Origin: Labyrinthula sp. Ha
Taxonomy: Eukaryota > Sar > Bigyra > Labyrinthulida > Labyrinthulaceae
Reading direction: 5' to 3'
NCBI GenBank assembly: GCA_015227615.1
Contig: JAALGZ010000007.1
Location: forward strand, 1,116,001 to 1,180,000
DNA: 64,000 bases
Positions 22,254-34,135 of the stretch are shown here, in pieces (position 1 is the stretch's first letter; each line of letters starts with the position of its first letter). Below the pieces are notes generated by a model, which worked only from the letters and a program-made list of their open reading frames with translations, did no database searches and had not been told where the DNA came from. A program made the translations under genes and the position numbers.

Positions 22254-24290
22254 ATGCCCAGTTTAAATGTGGAACAACATGAGTTCATGTCAGCAACTGA
22301 GTGGCCGATTGAGGAGGTGACAGTGTACTCGGATAGAGCACTTGTGTCGCGAATAATAAGAGTGCCTGCGCAGGTTGCGGGGGAGAACTCTTTTAAATTG
22401 ATAAAAGTGTCTGCAAACATATACACAGACTCTTTGAGGGCAGATGTAAAAACGGGGAATGCATCTTTGTGCGAGGTATCGCTAGTAAGAAATCCTTCAA
22501 AAAGGTCTCGTTTTAATGACGACAATCTTTCTGATTATCCAGATGCTCTGAAGTTAAAAGAAGACTTAGAAGAGTTGGACAATAAAATCCGTGAGAAAGA
22601 AAAGCAAAGGAACACATTTCAGGCAGAAAATACAAGGAGAAATGAAAAATTAGCTTTTCTTAAAGCTTACGCGGATAAAACTAACCCTAATACAGTTGGA
22701 AGAAGCGACAAGGAGCTGAAAATGATGCTTGCCGATATGAACAAGAAGAATTTTAAGGAGTTCATCGAGTATTATGAACAAGCTGTGAAGGAAATAGATG
22801 AGGAAATCTTGAGCTCTCAACAGAAGATCAATGAGCTAAATGCCGAAATTAGTAAGATCAGAAATGAAAAGACGCCTTTAAATAGTCAAGCCAACGAAGT
22901 TCGTTCTGATGCAGTTGTTTTACTTGATATACCAGAGGAAACAGTAACCAAAGGGGAAGAAATAGAAATATGTTTGAATTATCTGGTGAGAAACTGTGGA
23001 TGGACTTCTTCGTATGATGCTAGAGTTGATAAAGCAGATAAGAAAGTAAATCTACAATACTTTGGTAAGGTCAGAAACAATACTGATGAATCTTGGGAAG
23101 ACATAGATTTGAGCTTAAGTACTGCTGAACCATCTAAACAAGGTAATCTACCCAAGCTTCCCAGAATTGGTGTAAAGCTAGATAATTTTGGTGGATGGGC
23201 TACTGGACGTGGACATCAAAAAACTTTGAAGAAGAAAAAGGCAAGGGGAGCAGTATTTACCTTTTGTTTATGTAACCTTTAGAGGAAAGATGCTAAAAAA
23301 AAGAAGCGAGGTTTTATGTCTAACTTTGGAGGAGCTTCCCAAGCTGAAGAACTTGAAGATGATGATGAAGTGGAAAGTATGATGAGTGAAGGTTCTTACA
23401 GTAGTGATGAAGAAGAAGTTGAACTAGAAGAAGAAGCTCCAGTACTCGCAGAGGTAAGCTTGACTGAAGCAAATGCCGAAGGTGGAGCTGCAGTTTTTAA
23501 GGTTTCCAGAAAAGTTTCAATTCCTAAGGACTCAACTCCAAGGAAGCAAAAAATTTTGAGTACTGATCTAGCTGCAGAGTTCTTTTATGTAGTAGCACCT
23601 AAGAATACTCCATACTGTTATCGTAAGTGCATCACAAAAAATACTTCAGGGTATGTATTTACAGCTGGGCCGTTAGCAGTATTCTTTGATGGAAGCTATG
23701 TAACGACATCTCAACTCAATGCAGTTCAAAGAAACCAAAGTTTCAGTTTCTACCTTGGATTGGAAGAGAAAGTTAATGTTGATTACAGTCCAGAGAATCG
23801 TAAGCAGGAGGTTCAAAGTGGTTTCTTTTTTGCTGGTAAGAATAAAACATCGACAGCCTCACGAGTTATTAAAGTGAACAATACAGGAAATGAGGACATT
23901 GACATTATTCTTTATGAAGAAGTTCCTCTTTCGAAGAATGATGAGATAAAGGTGGAGCTGCTGAGTCCTAAACTTGTAAAACCAAAGAAAGGTAAGAAAG
24001 GTAGAAGTGCTGTTATTAATGCCATGAACCATCTAGAGGTACGTGATAAAATAAAAGCACGTTCCAAGTGGTCGATTGAGTTCAAATGTAAAGTAGAGTG
24101 GCCAAAGACAAAAGAGTTGCTCTTTACAAGCACAATGGGAAATATGGCGAATATGAAACCTGAATCCAGCAATGAGCGTGAACAAGTGATGAAGAGCGCA
24201 GCTATGCAGGAAGAAGTTCAGGAGTTGTACAACCATGCAGCCTACGATAATATCAATAGGAACAAGGTAAGAAACCAACGTTGGTTCTAA
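22254..24290 (+). CDS. DUF4140/DUF4139 (mucoidy inhibitor A-like) protein, 2 exons
   Basis: Function in the family is poorly known; members are cytosolic and found in bacteria and many eukaryotes. Exons 22254-23252 and 23283-24290 join across a 30-nt intron (GTATTT...TTTAG) and give 668 aa. The start is the first in-frame ATG; the upstream frame opens at GTG and was not used. The N-terminal DUF4140 domain begins VTVYSDRALVSRIIRV (about residues 22-37). A coiled-coil linker follows at about 95-210. The DUF4139 beta-rich domain begins near LNYLVRNCGWTSSYDARV. A low-complexity insertion sits inside DUF4139: Lys/Arg-rich around the splice junction, then strongly acidic (EDDDEVES, DEEEVELEEE), about residues 325-395. 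The C-terminal part (SFYLGLEEKVNVDYSP, then a lysine-rich loop) is typical. Convergent with uL14, 37 bp apart. Confidence 0.85.
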
Positions 24291-24327
24291 GTGTTTAAAT
24301 TTGACTGCGAGGAGAAAATTTCAAAGT

Positions 24328-24753
24328 TTATAAAATACTTCCAGCATTTGCAGCAACCTTTGGCCATAAGTCAGCACATTCTTTTCCAACAGGTCCATTA
24401 ATTGCACTTCCTTTCATTTCACCTTTGTTGTTTACAATAACACCGGCATTATCCTCAAAGTATATAATTGTACCGTCTTTTCTTCTCCAAGCTTTTCGCT
24501 GTCTAACAACAATAGCAGGCATCATCTTTTTTCTAAGTTCGGGTTTACCTTTTTTAACAGAACATAGAACCATATCTCCAACCGAGGCTGCAGGAAGACG
24601 ATTTAACCTACCTTTGATATTGGTTACAGCAACAATAAAGAGATTTTTAGCTCCTGTGTTATCTGCACAGTTCATTAGTGCAGCCACAGGTAGACCCAAG
24701 GTCATTTTGTATTTATTTCCTGTGGCTCCTGCTCTTCCTCTTGGTGCGGCCAT
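24328..24753 (-). CDS. RPL23: ribosomal protein uL14 (eukaryotic L23), cytosolic
   Basis: Large-subunit ribosomal protein near the subunit interface and the factor-binding site. Complete at 141 aa without introns, with the family's usual eukaryotic length. Highly conserved blocks are intact: [69 protein letters not shown] and [13 protein letters not shown]. The basic Gly/Arg N-terminus matches the cytosolic rather than the organellar form. It lies divergent from TOM40 (118 bp between starts) and convergent with the DUF4139 gene. Confidence 0.98.
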   Translation of the reverse strand: MAAPRGRAGATGNKYKMTLGLPVAALMNCADNTGAKNLFIVAVTNIKGRLNRLPAASVGDMVLCSVKKGKPELRKKMMPAIVVRQRKAWRRKDGTIIYFEDNAGVIVNNKGEMKGSAINGPVGKECADLWPKVAANAGSIL

Positions 24754-24871
24754 TGTTTTTCTTTATCTTTTATTTGTTGGTTTTTCTCGTTGTCCTAAAA
24801 GGCCAATATCTTCCATGACACTTTCGATAGCTTAATTGCCCAAAAAAAAGAGAAAGATAAGACTCCATTCA
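24754..24871. promoter_or_regulatory. shared divergent promoter, uL14 / TOM40
   Basis: 118 bp between start codons. The uL14 side is T-rich (a pyrimidine-rich leader on the coding strand is then A-rich) and the TOM40 side has an A-rich run just before its ATG. No AACGGT hexamer or TATA box is seen. Confidence 0.45.
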
Positions 24872-25969
24872 ATGGAATCGTTTTTCAACATCTTTAAACC
24901 TAATGTTGCACACTGCAATCCAAACCCAAACTTTACACCAATAGAACAACTAACTGGATCTGCATCCTCTACCTCAACAGATTCCGTAAGCGCGCCACCA
25001 CCAATTCAGTTCGACACGGCCGCAAGTTCAACTCTTAAGAGACAGCCAACGAATCTACTTTCTGGAGAAGTACCACCACCACCAGCACAACCACAACAGG
25101 GACTTAGTGCAAATAACCCTGGACCATTTGATAAATCTGATCAAGATGCTCAAAGAATATTGAAGCCTGACATATATGATGGCGCAAGGCTTGAGCAGAA
25201 CAAACCATTAGGTCAAAACTTTTCTGTTTCCCATTCCTTATGGCTTGGGTCAGCTCTTCTACCTCCTCCTGGAAACAACTATAATTTTGGAACAACTTTG
25301 GTATTAAATGAAGGTAGAACAATGCTTCTCGGACGTGTAGGAAATGATCTAAGAGTTGATGCCCAGTGGCACCAAGAAATCATTCAACCTCAGAGGCTTG
25401 TATCAAAGGTAATAAGCTCGATAACAGCAAGAAGTGATCAAAGTGTTACCCATGCAAACATTGACTATAACGGTGATGACTTTAATGCAAGTTTGAAGTT
25501 AGCTAAAGGGCCTATGGTTGCCGCTAGTTACTTTCAAAAGGTCTCTAAGAACATCGCTCTTGGTGGCGAAGGTTTTCATCATACAGGCCAAGGAATGACA
25601 CATTTATTTCTAAGAGGTAAATGGGCGAGTGAAGGAATAACAAACACTCCATTTGCAAAAGGAAGTTGTTTGAATCTAACTGTTTCGACTATGGGTGCAC
25701 TTGGTGCAAACTTTGTAAGAAAAGTTAGTGATAGAGTCTCTTTAGCTTGTGAAGTTGAATATAGTGTTGACAGTGGACAAAGTAGAGCTAACGTCGGATA
25801 TGAGTTTATGCTAAGACAAAGTAAAATAAGCGGAGTGATTGGGACTGATGGTATTATTCAAAATCAGCTTCAAGAAGCCATTGCCCCTGGCTTTCAAATT
25901 GTTTTTAACTCGATATTGGATCACTCCAAAGACACACACAGATTTGGGTATGGAGTTCAAATAGGATAG
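24872..25969 (+). CDS. TOM40: TOM40, mitochondrial outer-membrane import channel
   Basis: Beta-barrel pore of the TOM complex through which nuclear-encoded mitochondrial proteins enter. The product is 365 aa from ATG 24872; the frame opens earlier at a TTG and that extension (a lysine run) was not used. Residues 12-85 are a Pro/Ser/Thr-rich cytosolic N-terminal extension. From about residue 110 the alternating-strand barrel is clear, with porin-3 features: NQPKPLGQNF-like entry (KPLGQNFSVSHSLWLGS), NYNFGTTLV, LLGRVGNDLRVDAQW and SLACEVEYSVDSG. The last strand ends FGYGVQIG, close to the C-terminal beta-signal recognised by the SAM complex. VDAC is an alternative within the same superfamily, but the long Pro-rich N-terminus and length fit TOM40 better. 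Confidence 0.9.
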   Translation: MESFFNIFKPNVAHCNPNPNFTPIEQLTGSASSTSTDSVSAPPPIQFDTAASSTLKRQPTNLLSGEVPPPPAQPQQGLSANNPGPFDKSDQDAQRILKPDIYDGARLEQNKPLGQNFSVSHSLWLGSALLPPPGNNYNFGTTLVLNEGRTMLLGRVGNDLRVDAQWHQEIIQPQRLVSKVISSITARSDQSVTHANIDYNGDDFNASLKLAKGPMVAASYFQKVSKNIALGGEGFHHTGQGMTHLFLRGKWASEGITNTPFAKGSCLNLTVSTMGALGANFVRKVSDRVSLACEVEYSVDSGQSRANVGYEFMLRQSKISGVIGTDGIIQNQLQEAIAPGFQIVFNSILDHSKDTHRFGYGVQIG

Positions 25970-26028
25970 ATGACTTTAAGTATTCATTTGTTAAACCTTT
26001 TCCATCTATGAGTACAAAGGTTGATAAT

Positions 26029-26422
26029 TTAGACGCTAGCCTTTACTTCTATATTCTTCTCTGCATCTTCTTCCGTTTCCTCTGTCGGTTTTTGGATGTA
26101 TGAGGCAACGAATACGGCCAAAACCATTACGGCAAGGAAAGTTGAAAACCCAATGACAATACCAAGGTCGCTACTCTCCTCTTCAGTGCTTGCTGCTACA
26201 AACCCACAAGTGTTACAGGTTGACTGACATTGTTGCTTGACAAAATCATAACTAAACTCAAATCAAGAAAAATACTAACGTTTCGCAAAAGTTCGATATG
26301 AACTCACATTCAGCAGGTGACCCATCAGAAAAAGTAATTCCAGAGGGAGAAGCGTCAATACAGTCTTGGGATAATGCTACTTGAAGTAAAGAAGCCATAA
26401 ACAAAGCTATAAAGTATTTCAT
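26029..26422 (-). CDS. secreted/type I membrane protein with ShKT-like cysteine domain, 2 exons
   Basis: Exons (minus) 26422-26280 and 26251-26029 join across a 28-nt intron (GTTAGT...TTTAG); 366 nt, 121 aa. Residues 1-19 form a signal peptide (core FIALFMASLLQVAL). Residues 20-64 contain six cysteines (21, 39, 46, 56, 60, 63) ending QQCQSTCNTCG, the ShKT-type C-x3-C-x2-C end. Residues about 79-101 are a membrane span (GIVIGFSTFLAVMVLAVFV), and the tail is acidic. Only the GTTAGT donor keeps the frame; the GTATTT five bases further on does not. ShKT domains occur widely in animal and protist surface proteins and enzymes, so a cell-surface role is inferred. Small size and splitting by the intron make it easy to miss. 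Convergent with TOM40, 59 bp apart. Confidence 0.8.
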
Positions 26423-28327
26423 TTGTATTCTTTTGAACCTTTAGTACTTCTTTTATTGAATTGTTTCTATATTCGATCTTTGGGCACTTACTCGGTGGTC
26501 TTACACTGACTACAGTGAAAAAGAATAATAAATGGAATATATTACAAAGGCTGTATGAGAGTACACTGGGTTATTTAATACAGTGCCCATTTTATTAATT
26601 GTAGTATTGAATTTAACGTTATTCTATTTATAAAGAAATTACAAAAGTATTCTATAAATCTTTTAAATAATAATTTTATTATCGAAAGCTAACAAAATAA
26701 AACGAATTGATACCGACATATACCATTTAGTTTTATTGACGCATTATTAACCGGGATCTGCTAATTTTACTGGGCAGCAGAAACTCAAAAGTCAAAACAT
26801 TTTGGGCAATACGAATGTAGGAACAGGTTTCTATACAGTTTGTGATAAGTTGAACAACAAAAGGATATCCATAAAACAGGAGTTGAGTTCAAATACTTTC
26901 AACACTCCAGCAGGTTTTAGAAACAAATGACTTCTTACCTGAGAGAGAAATTATTTGAATAAAAAAAGGTTAACATGCTTCTGAGCCACACTGTTGATCT
27001 TGACTTGATCGCAACATATCATCTAAAATTCTCAGGGAACTAGCTTAGGGAACTTATCGTGGGATAATCGAGATTTTGTTTTGTAATTTCATACACCTTC
27101 ACTACTTACTGATGACTGGAAAATCATAAGTCTCCCAGCTAAACTCTTATGTTTGTAATGTGCTAAACAGTACTGCCCACAGAAAGCAAAATCCAGCTTT
27201 GAGTCTTCACTTAAAGGCAAATTTCGATTGAAACAAGAAACACCTTCAGGATTCTTCTGGAAACTGAAGGTGACTACACATGATTTGAGGGCTGTTATAA
27301 GCTCAATTTAGGGAGAACAATCTGCCCCTCTGACAATGTGGGCGGAAAGAACTTATAAAGAAAGGACAGGGACACCCTCCTTAGACTTTTACCGACGTTC
27401 TTGCTATTTTTCAAAATAGGTGATAGACTCCTTTGATGTACCCAGAGGTGTATTTCAATACATTGGAAATTTTTTTTTGTCTAAAATTTTTTATATTTTA
27501 ATTCTGCAAATTTCCTAACAGAAGTGATGTTTTCCTGATGTTCAAAATAAATTCGGAATAATTTTATACTAGTCCAAATCCCAATTTGCGCAAGTATCAT
27601 CCGAATCGAAGATAAGCACCTGTATTTAATTGTAGTTCTTAGTAGATCACATGGCTAGGTCTATCCATCTCTGGGTTATCTAAGAATATTTGAGTTTACT
27701 CTATGCTGTTAATGTTTTCTTTCTGTAACCCCACCATTTTCTAACTTCTACATTAATCAACTAGATTCTTAACATGCAACTGCTGAATAAAGAGCTACAT
27801 ATATTCAAGGTTAAAGTACTTTCTCTCTCAAATAATAAAACAGGGACGGTTTTACAAATGTCATCAGGATGGGTATCTGGTAATGAAGAAACCTAGATGT
27901 TTTTTGTTGTGACTCCAATATACGAAAAGCGCCCTGTATCGGGTAAAAAAACTTAGCTCATTAGTCTTACAACCATATTTGGGCAAGTTATACACGAATC
28001 AAATCTATATTTGGCATAGGCTAATCAATGAACCCTCTGTAGATTTTCTCTTTGTGCTTTTCTACGGGATTGGTTTAGCCAAAAAACCTAGAACTGACCC
28101 TTCCAACACTCCTCTGGTTGGTTAAGATTGCTTCCGCAATTAGAAAGCAAATAAAATTTTAGCTAGTTCGCAGAAATCAAGTTTCTTTTTTTACCAATAT
28201 CTTGCTAGCTTGTCTTCACTTAAACTTTTATACCCTTAGTCAGGAAAAATTGGCGCAAATTTTCATTCTTACGTATCGGTTACACAGTATGAGGTTTAGT
28301 GTTGGTGCATATTTCAGTTCCAGGAAT

Positions 28328-28820
28328 AGCTATTTACGGATGGAGACCCGTAAAGTAGGCTGTTTTAACCGGAGCTTAGTTTGGCAGCAGAGGTGGATCC
28401 GAGGCGATTAATAAGAAAGATGCTGAAATCCACGAGCTGGTAATACGTACATTGTTTCATGGTCTAGCATTATTTCAACTTTAGCACTCATTTTCTTTTG
28501 ATATTATACGCAGTCCTTCACTCCTAAGCAAAATTTTCCTTTAGTGAATTTCCACGGCAAGTCAACACACTTGGATTCCCTCCATCAAAATTGTGCTTAA
28601 ACAATTCTGGTTATAAATTCGAGGCTGCAGAAAAATTCATTACGGCCAATATCATCTCGCTTACAGATGAAAGCTTGTCATTGCCGTCAAAAATTTGCTA
28701 TTATATTCTTTTCATTAGTTTTCGACATTGAGAAGTGTAATCCTGCTCATTGCAGCCGTTCTTTCCTAAAAATTCTTTCTAGAGCGAAGCCGTATTCAGT
28801 CTTTTATGACCACTAGCCCA
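28328..28820 (+). repeat. dispersed repeat family A, copy 1
   Basis: Aligns along its length with 56199-56690 in the same orientation. Shared blocks include TTACGG near the left end, ACGAGCTGG, TGGTCTAGCATTATTTCA, AAATTCGAGGCTG and CGTATTCAGTC near the right end, with about two-thirds identity between blocks. No open frame, terminal inverted repeat or target duplication is evident. It looks like an old non-autonomous element or segmental copy. Confidence 0.7.
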
Positions 28821-31690
28821 CAAAATACATATCTAATACAACAAGTAAAACCGAAAGTTAAAATCCATATACCTCAGTAATCTGTTGAACAGTTAAAATA
28901 TTTTCTGTTCCATATAATTGCACTTTGGCGTAAATTTGGATTCTGTCCGTACATTTACACTGCACAAAATAGGGAGAATTCGCCTCGTATACAACAGATA
29001 TTCTACATCAGCAGAATAACATAGACCTTTGAAAAAAGTTGAAGTAAGTAAATATTGCAATCTGAAAAAAAAGTATCAATAAAGAGATTAAAACCTATTT
29101 CCTAATAAAAAATTGGCCCTGTACAATTACTAAGACTTTTGGAAAATAGGCATGAACATGCTCTCATCTCTTCTGATCATGGTTAGATTACAATTTTTCA
29201 AGAAACCGTGATACATTTCTCCAAGCAAAACACCATATTATTATCTATTCGCAAAACTGTACTTAGTTTTTAAGATAAGGATATATCTGTTTTCACAGCA
29301 GCAGAAGAAACCATATCTTAGACATTGGACACCTATTGTGCTGCAGCAGATCTGTAAATTTTTTAGTCAACACGAATCGCTGGTTGATCTGCAAATTAGT
29401 AAGCCTTAAGATTTGAAAACATGTTGCGATTTCTGATTTATTTTCTTGAAACTTAAGTACAACTTTCCTCTTGAAGTAACGACTGGATGCAAGAAGTTCC
29501 AACTCTTTTTATATAATGTAATACTGCTTCTAGATGATACCATGTTTATAATTTAAGGGTGTATAATATCTTGGTTTAACTTCGACTACTTAAAAAATTA
29601 TGGTCATTATTGATCTAAAATTTGTTCAGTTGCACAAAAGCTAATTTATGTTTTACCTGTTGTCTTCGTTATATGTTCTGAAGGAAGTGAACTATGGGGT
29701 ATCGTACCACTTCAAATCGTGTATTTTACAGGAGTGTAGACAACTTGGTACCTAGCAGCAATGTATGAACTTTCCAATAGTATTCTTTGGCCCTTAAGAG
29801 TAGTGAATGTATTCGTTGGACGACTAACATCGCTTGCCGCAGGGTTGTTTCTCAAAAACCAGTATATAAATGCTGTTGAATAGCCTTGTTGGAGCTCTAC
29901 GAAGGTTGAATATGATGAGCCGGTGTTATCTGCTCTCCGTGTCACTTTATCATCTCCTTTAGACAAATATAAACTTTTTAGAAGCTCTGAAAGTGAAATA
30001 TTCCTTTTTGCATTGAGAAAAATTCATTGGCCAAGTATTTACCAATTTCTTAGGAGATGTCGATAATTTTTTAGATACAAAAGATTCCCCGGCTCTTAAA
30101 TGTGTCTTCTAGCCTAGAACTCTTGTACATATTCCATAAACAACTGTTCGCTTGTATAGCTGTAGGAGAAGGGTTATCTGAGAAGTTTCTGTCCGAAAAT
30201 TGGATGGGATAAATTTTATTTATTTTGAACTCCAGAATATGTGTTTTTAGTAAAGTTTGTCCCAATATTGGCTCATTCTAAGTTAAAAATTTTTAGAAAT
30301 ACGAATGTTTTGCTTTAGTAAGGGTTACAAGCTACTCATGTAAAACCTAGCTTGCAGGTAGCGAGCTTTGGCATTAGGTCTCTCTAGATGGCCATGTATT
30401 GAATGAATAAGAAGACTAATCACTATTAAGAAGCTCTCCACTAAGGTGTCTATGGTATTAGTGCAGTTTTATATGCTCTAGGAAAGTCGCAGTTCGGGTA
30501 AAAACGATACAAGTTGCTTTATATCTGCTACTGTGTAAATACTTACAAGGCATACTAATCTTAGGAATCTTCACGAACCAATTAACTCAGGTTAAACTAT
30601 TGAAAACTAACAGATTGTAAATGAGGTCAGCGTTTTCTTTAGTTTTCTACTGTACTGTGTTCCCTGGTTCATTTGTGATACCCCGTGTAGAATATCAGGA
30701 TCAAATTCCGGTGCTGTGAAAACAGAAGCAAAAATATTGGTTTTGCGAAGGTCTTTGAGACTGTTTGTGTTAAAATATAAAAAGGACTGCAAATTTTTAG
30801 TATCAGGTTCTTAGAAACAGCTTGTTCTAAGTTTGCCCTATCGCTCTTCTTGCTCTCCTATGAAAAATCATTAATTGCCAATAGAAGAAACAGGCTTCCT
30901 AAAAAGTGAACATCGTAAGATTCCAATCTAGGCGAAAGAGTTGGGTACCTATACAAGATGTACGTTGAATCTTCCTGAAGAGATCATAAGCAACTTCAAT
31001 GGATTATACAGAAGTATTAAGTTTCTTAACTTTGTATTTGTGGGGTAACAAGAAGGAAATATTTTTACTGCGCTGGAGTTAACTGTTGCTGTACTATGTT
31101 TTTGTGTGAGTACGGTATGCAACACTCAAGAACAACACTAGATCATAACGTTTCAACGAGAAACAAAATGACTTGTCAAGATACAAGAAACGTTTTTAAC
31201 TTTTAACACAAAGAGTCTTATTGGGTGCTGAGAAATAACTGAAAGGCCTTGCAAATATCAAGGTCAGAAGAATATTTACTAAGATAAGACTATGCAAGGC
31301 GATTCAAACTTATGGCAACACAGCTAATTATTCTTTTCATCAGAAGCACGTGAGCTCATATCTGGTGTCCTTTTTATTTAATTTTATAGTACTCTTTCTT
31401 CAAACTAAAAAAAAATCAGGATCAACTTGTTAATTGCTTATATTATTAGTCCACAAGTATGGCATGTACAATACAGTTTTTGAACAATGAGTGCAATATA
31501 TATTTAAACCGCAGTAATGAATCTTTCTACTAATAGCCAGTGATGCAGGGCGCCTGGACAATGGAGTGAAAATCGAATTACTACCTGAGCTCTTATAGTA
31601 GCTAACTTTCTGTGCCAATCAGGAAATGGCTTTGATGAAGTTTATCATTATTTATCTGATGGTTGTTTGTTTCCTTGTTATCAATATGAG

Positions 31691-31798
31691 AATTGGGGTT
31701 TGATTCGTATCAAATAGCTTTGGCTTCATTCTGATTATTACTTTAATGTCATTAACCGACCAAAATGGTTGGGAATCATCAGAGCCAAGCAATAAGAA
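31691..31798 (+). repeat. dispersed repeat family B, copy 1
   Basis: Matches the reverse complement of 56728-56876 and parts of 39670-40020. Shared blocks are a TATCAAA near the left, CTTCATTCTGATTATTA, ACCAAAATGGTTGGGAAT and ATCAGA. Boundaries are approximate. Confidence 0.6.
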
Positions 31799-32676
31799 GA
31801 CTATGAGCAAAAAAACCTTGAAAAATTAACATTAAATGAATTCCGATTCCCAGTGCTATTTAACCGCTTGATGATAGGGATAGAAACCTAGTACTTGAGA
31901 AACTTAGAATCTTGAAATCACCAATTCTTAAGCGTCTAAATCTTGAATTGAGCTGTACTACAATCATCCTGCTAGAATCAAGAATGAGTCCAATACCTGC
32001 CATTCAAGAATTTTTTGTTTGCTTCTTATTTGACTGTCTTTTCCGCGAGACACTTCTCCAAGCTCATTAAAAAACATAACGGAGAGTCAATACATAATTA
32101 ATGAAAATGTTTTTGCAGCATTTTTCTGTAGGTAGCTTCATATATCTCAATATATTCTTTTACCTCAGAGCAATAAAAAGAAACTAGACAGGGAAGAGTT
32201 CGAAAATCTTCAAACAAAGTTAGAATTAGCTAGAATCTTGGGAAAAAATCGAGAACCGGTTACTTAAAATTAAGAGGAGCGAGGCAGAAAAACCTACAAA
32301 AGTCAATGACGAGATTTTTGGTTGATATTACTAGCATAGTACTGCTGTGGAAAAGAGGGAAAGCAAGCTTAGAGGTAAGTTCAACAGTGCGTCACGTTTT
32401 CTGGCAGTTGTATGAACATAGACGTACACAACATCTTTCTACAAGTCAAGAACCAGTGCCTTGAATACATGTAGCATGGTAGCTACACTTGAATTCAAGA
32501 ACAAAATTATCATTTGCCTGTGGCCCTAGTCTTATAGAATTTGTTTGGGTAGACCAAACTTATCCTCTAGAACGATAATATAAAGTTGTCCAGAGCAGAA
32601 CTATTCTGCCAGCTTTCAATACTCTGACGTGTGTTAAAAAATGAGTACACTTCAGGAAATAAAGACCGCGCTTCCC

Positions 32677-34048
32677 TTATTCCACATCTATTATGTGTAT
32701 CGCACTTCTTAGTTGTTGATTAAACACTTTAACAAAGCCATCTGCCACATTATGCTTCTTCAAGATGGATAGAGCTTTAAGATAATGGATTTTTGCTTTC
32801 TCACTATTTTCTTGAAAAGCTATTAAACTATCAGCAGTATCTTTCTTATGTGACGTGGCATTCTCTGCATACCCAAAATACTGTTGAGCCTCTCTAACAA
32901 AATCATCTTTATCAGTTTCATACTGTTGCAAAACGCTTAGTATATTTTCTAAGATCCTTTCTCTTTCATCACAAGTAGCTTCCAAAGCTTTCCTAAATAT
33001 AAAACAAAAAAATAATAAACTTTAGCTCAGTTCGTGTGGGATCACCAACTCTCTTAGTCTCAAATAGAGGACTATATTCCCTCAAACCAATCATTTTTTC
33101 TTGCTCTTTTGGGCACTTTTGTATTTCTAAGGTAAAAAAAAAAAGAGATAGTACTCTTAAACTGTGTCTGTAAAATTTCAGCCTTACACTAAACATAAAC
33201 CATGGTAACAACATTACATTCTTACACAGAAGTGGCCCAGTAGATACTTCATAATCTAGTTCATCATTAACAGAGACTGGACAGGTTGAACAGCAAAAAA
33301 CGAGTTTTATTTCTTTTGTGGTTGCATTCTTGGCTTCGCATTTCCTAAGATAAGGAGCAAAGAGAACAAAAGCATAAAATGATTCCTGAGTCAAACTCGC
33401 AGTTACATCTAACCGCTTAACTCCATCTGGATCAATAACAGAGGAAAAAAAATATTTTTTTGATTCAAATGCGAGGAAATGTAGCAGTTCATCAACAGTT
33501 TTGGTGATTGTTAGTCTTTCATTTTTTCTAGTTCCTTTAACCACAATCTCAAGACAAGAGACCTGATGAAAACTATTTGAAACAAGACAAAACAAGGTAG
33601 AAGTATTGCAACAAGTATTCTCACCAAATAAAAAGTATCTTACAAAGTCCAAATTAGCGTCAAGAGCCAAGCAATAGGAATTTTCTTCTGGTTCACAAGG
33701 TCTTGGGTTAAAAAATATCTTCATGTAACTGCGTAAGAAATCCAAACGAACAGTAACAGATAGTTGGCCTTTTTTCAAAGAGAATCCCGAGATTTCAGAA
33801 GAATTTTGACTCCCACTATTCGATGCAATCTCCAATTTTCTTTTCGTTGTCTTCTGTTTTTGTTCTTGCTTTCTCTTGCCATAATTCATTGAATAGTGCC
33901 GAATAAAGGTATCTGCTAAAGCATCTTCAACTCGAAATGGTCGGAAGAACTTAGAGCCAAGTTCACAACTAAATTCAGATCCAAGTAGTTTAAACTTTTT
34001 TTCCTCTTGAATTTCAAAAGCATCATAATCTATGATTTTTTTTGGCAT
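32677..34048 (-). CDS. hypothetical protein, 428 aa, 4 exons
   Basis: Unrecognised. Exons (minus): 34048-33218, 33188-33155, 33126-33021, 32992-32677; sum 1287 nt. Introns are 29 nt (33189-33217), 28 nt (33127-33154) and 28 nt (32993-33020). The first two together leave the frame open (57 nt), so an unspliced reading looks like one long exon with a hydrophobic patch. Splicing replaces that patch with KNCKAEILQTQFKKIQKC, in keeping with the charged surroundings. The third intron contains the TAG that ends the longer frame. The N-terminal half (about residues 80-260) looks like a beta-rich folded domain; the C-terminal 110 residues are helical (ERILENILSVLQQYETDKD). No signal peptide or membrane span. 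Divergent from PNO1 with 87 bp between starts. Confidence 0.75.
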
Positions 34049-34135
34049 ACTCTTGATGTTCAGCTACAGTAGCTTTTACCCTCAAAATATAGTATGTTCT
34101 TAACCTGAAGACTACTGCAGATAATAGTGATACGA
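34049..34135. promoter_or_regulatory. shared divergent promoter, 428-aa gene / PNO1
   Basis: 87 bp separate the two start codons. No AACGGT hexamer or TATA box is seen; a GTG upstream of the PNO1 ATG is in frame but unlikely to initiate. Confidence 0.45.

Larger units (their letters stand above)
26423..32676. other. gene desert, 6.3 kb
   Basis: The second longest gene-free stretch. It holds one copy of a dispersed repeat of about 500 bp (28328-28820) and one copy of a shorter dispersed repeat (31691-31798). Short frames at 29712-29966 and 30071-30265 (minus) have no recognisable features. Near the right end (about 32163-32260, plus) a purine-rich stretch reads like a charged helix (KKKLDREEFENLQTKLELAR) but stops soon after and lacks a plausible start; it may be a relic. 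Confidence 0.5.

Noticed and set aside
32163-32460. Purine-rich, coding-like stretch on the plus strand
   Set aside because: Charged-helix-like reading stops after about 30 residues, lacks a plausible start, and other frames are similarly open for stretches; not enough to call a gene.
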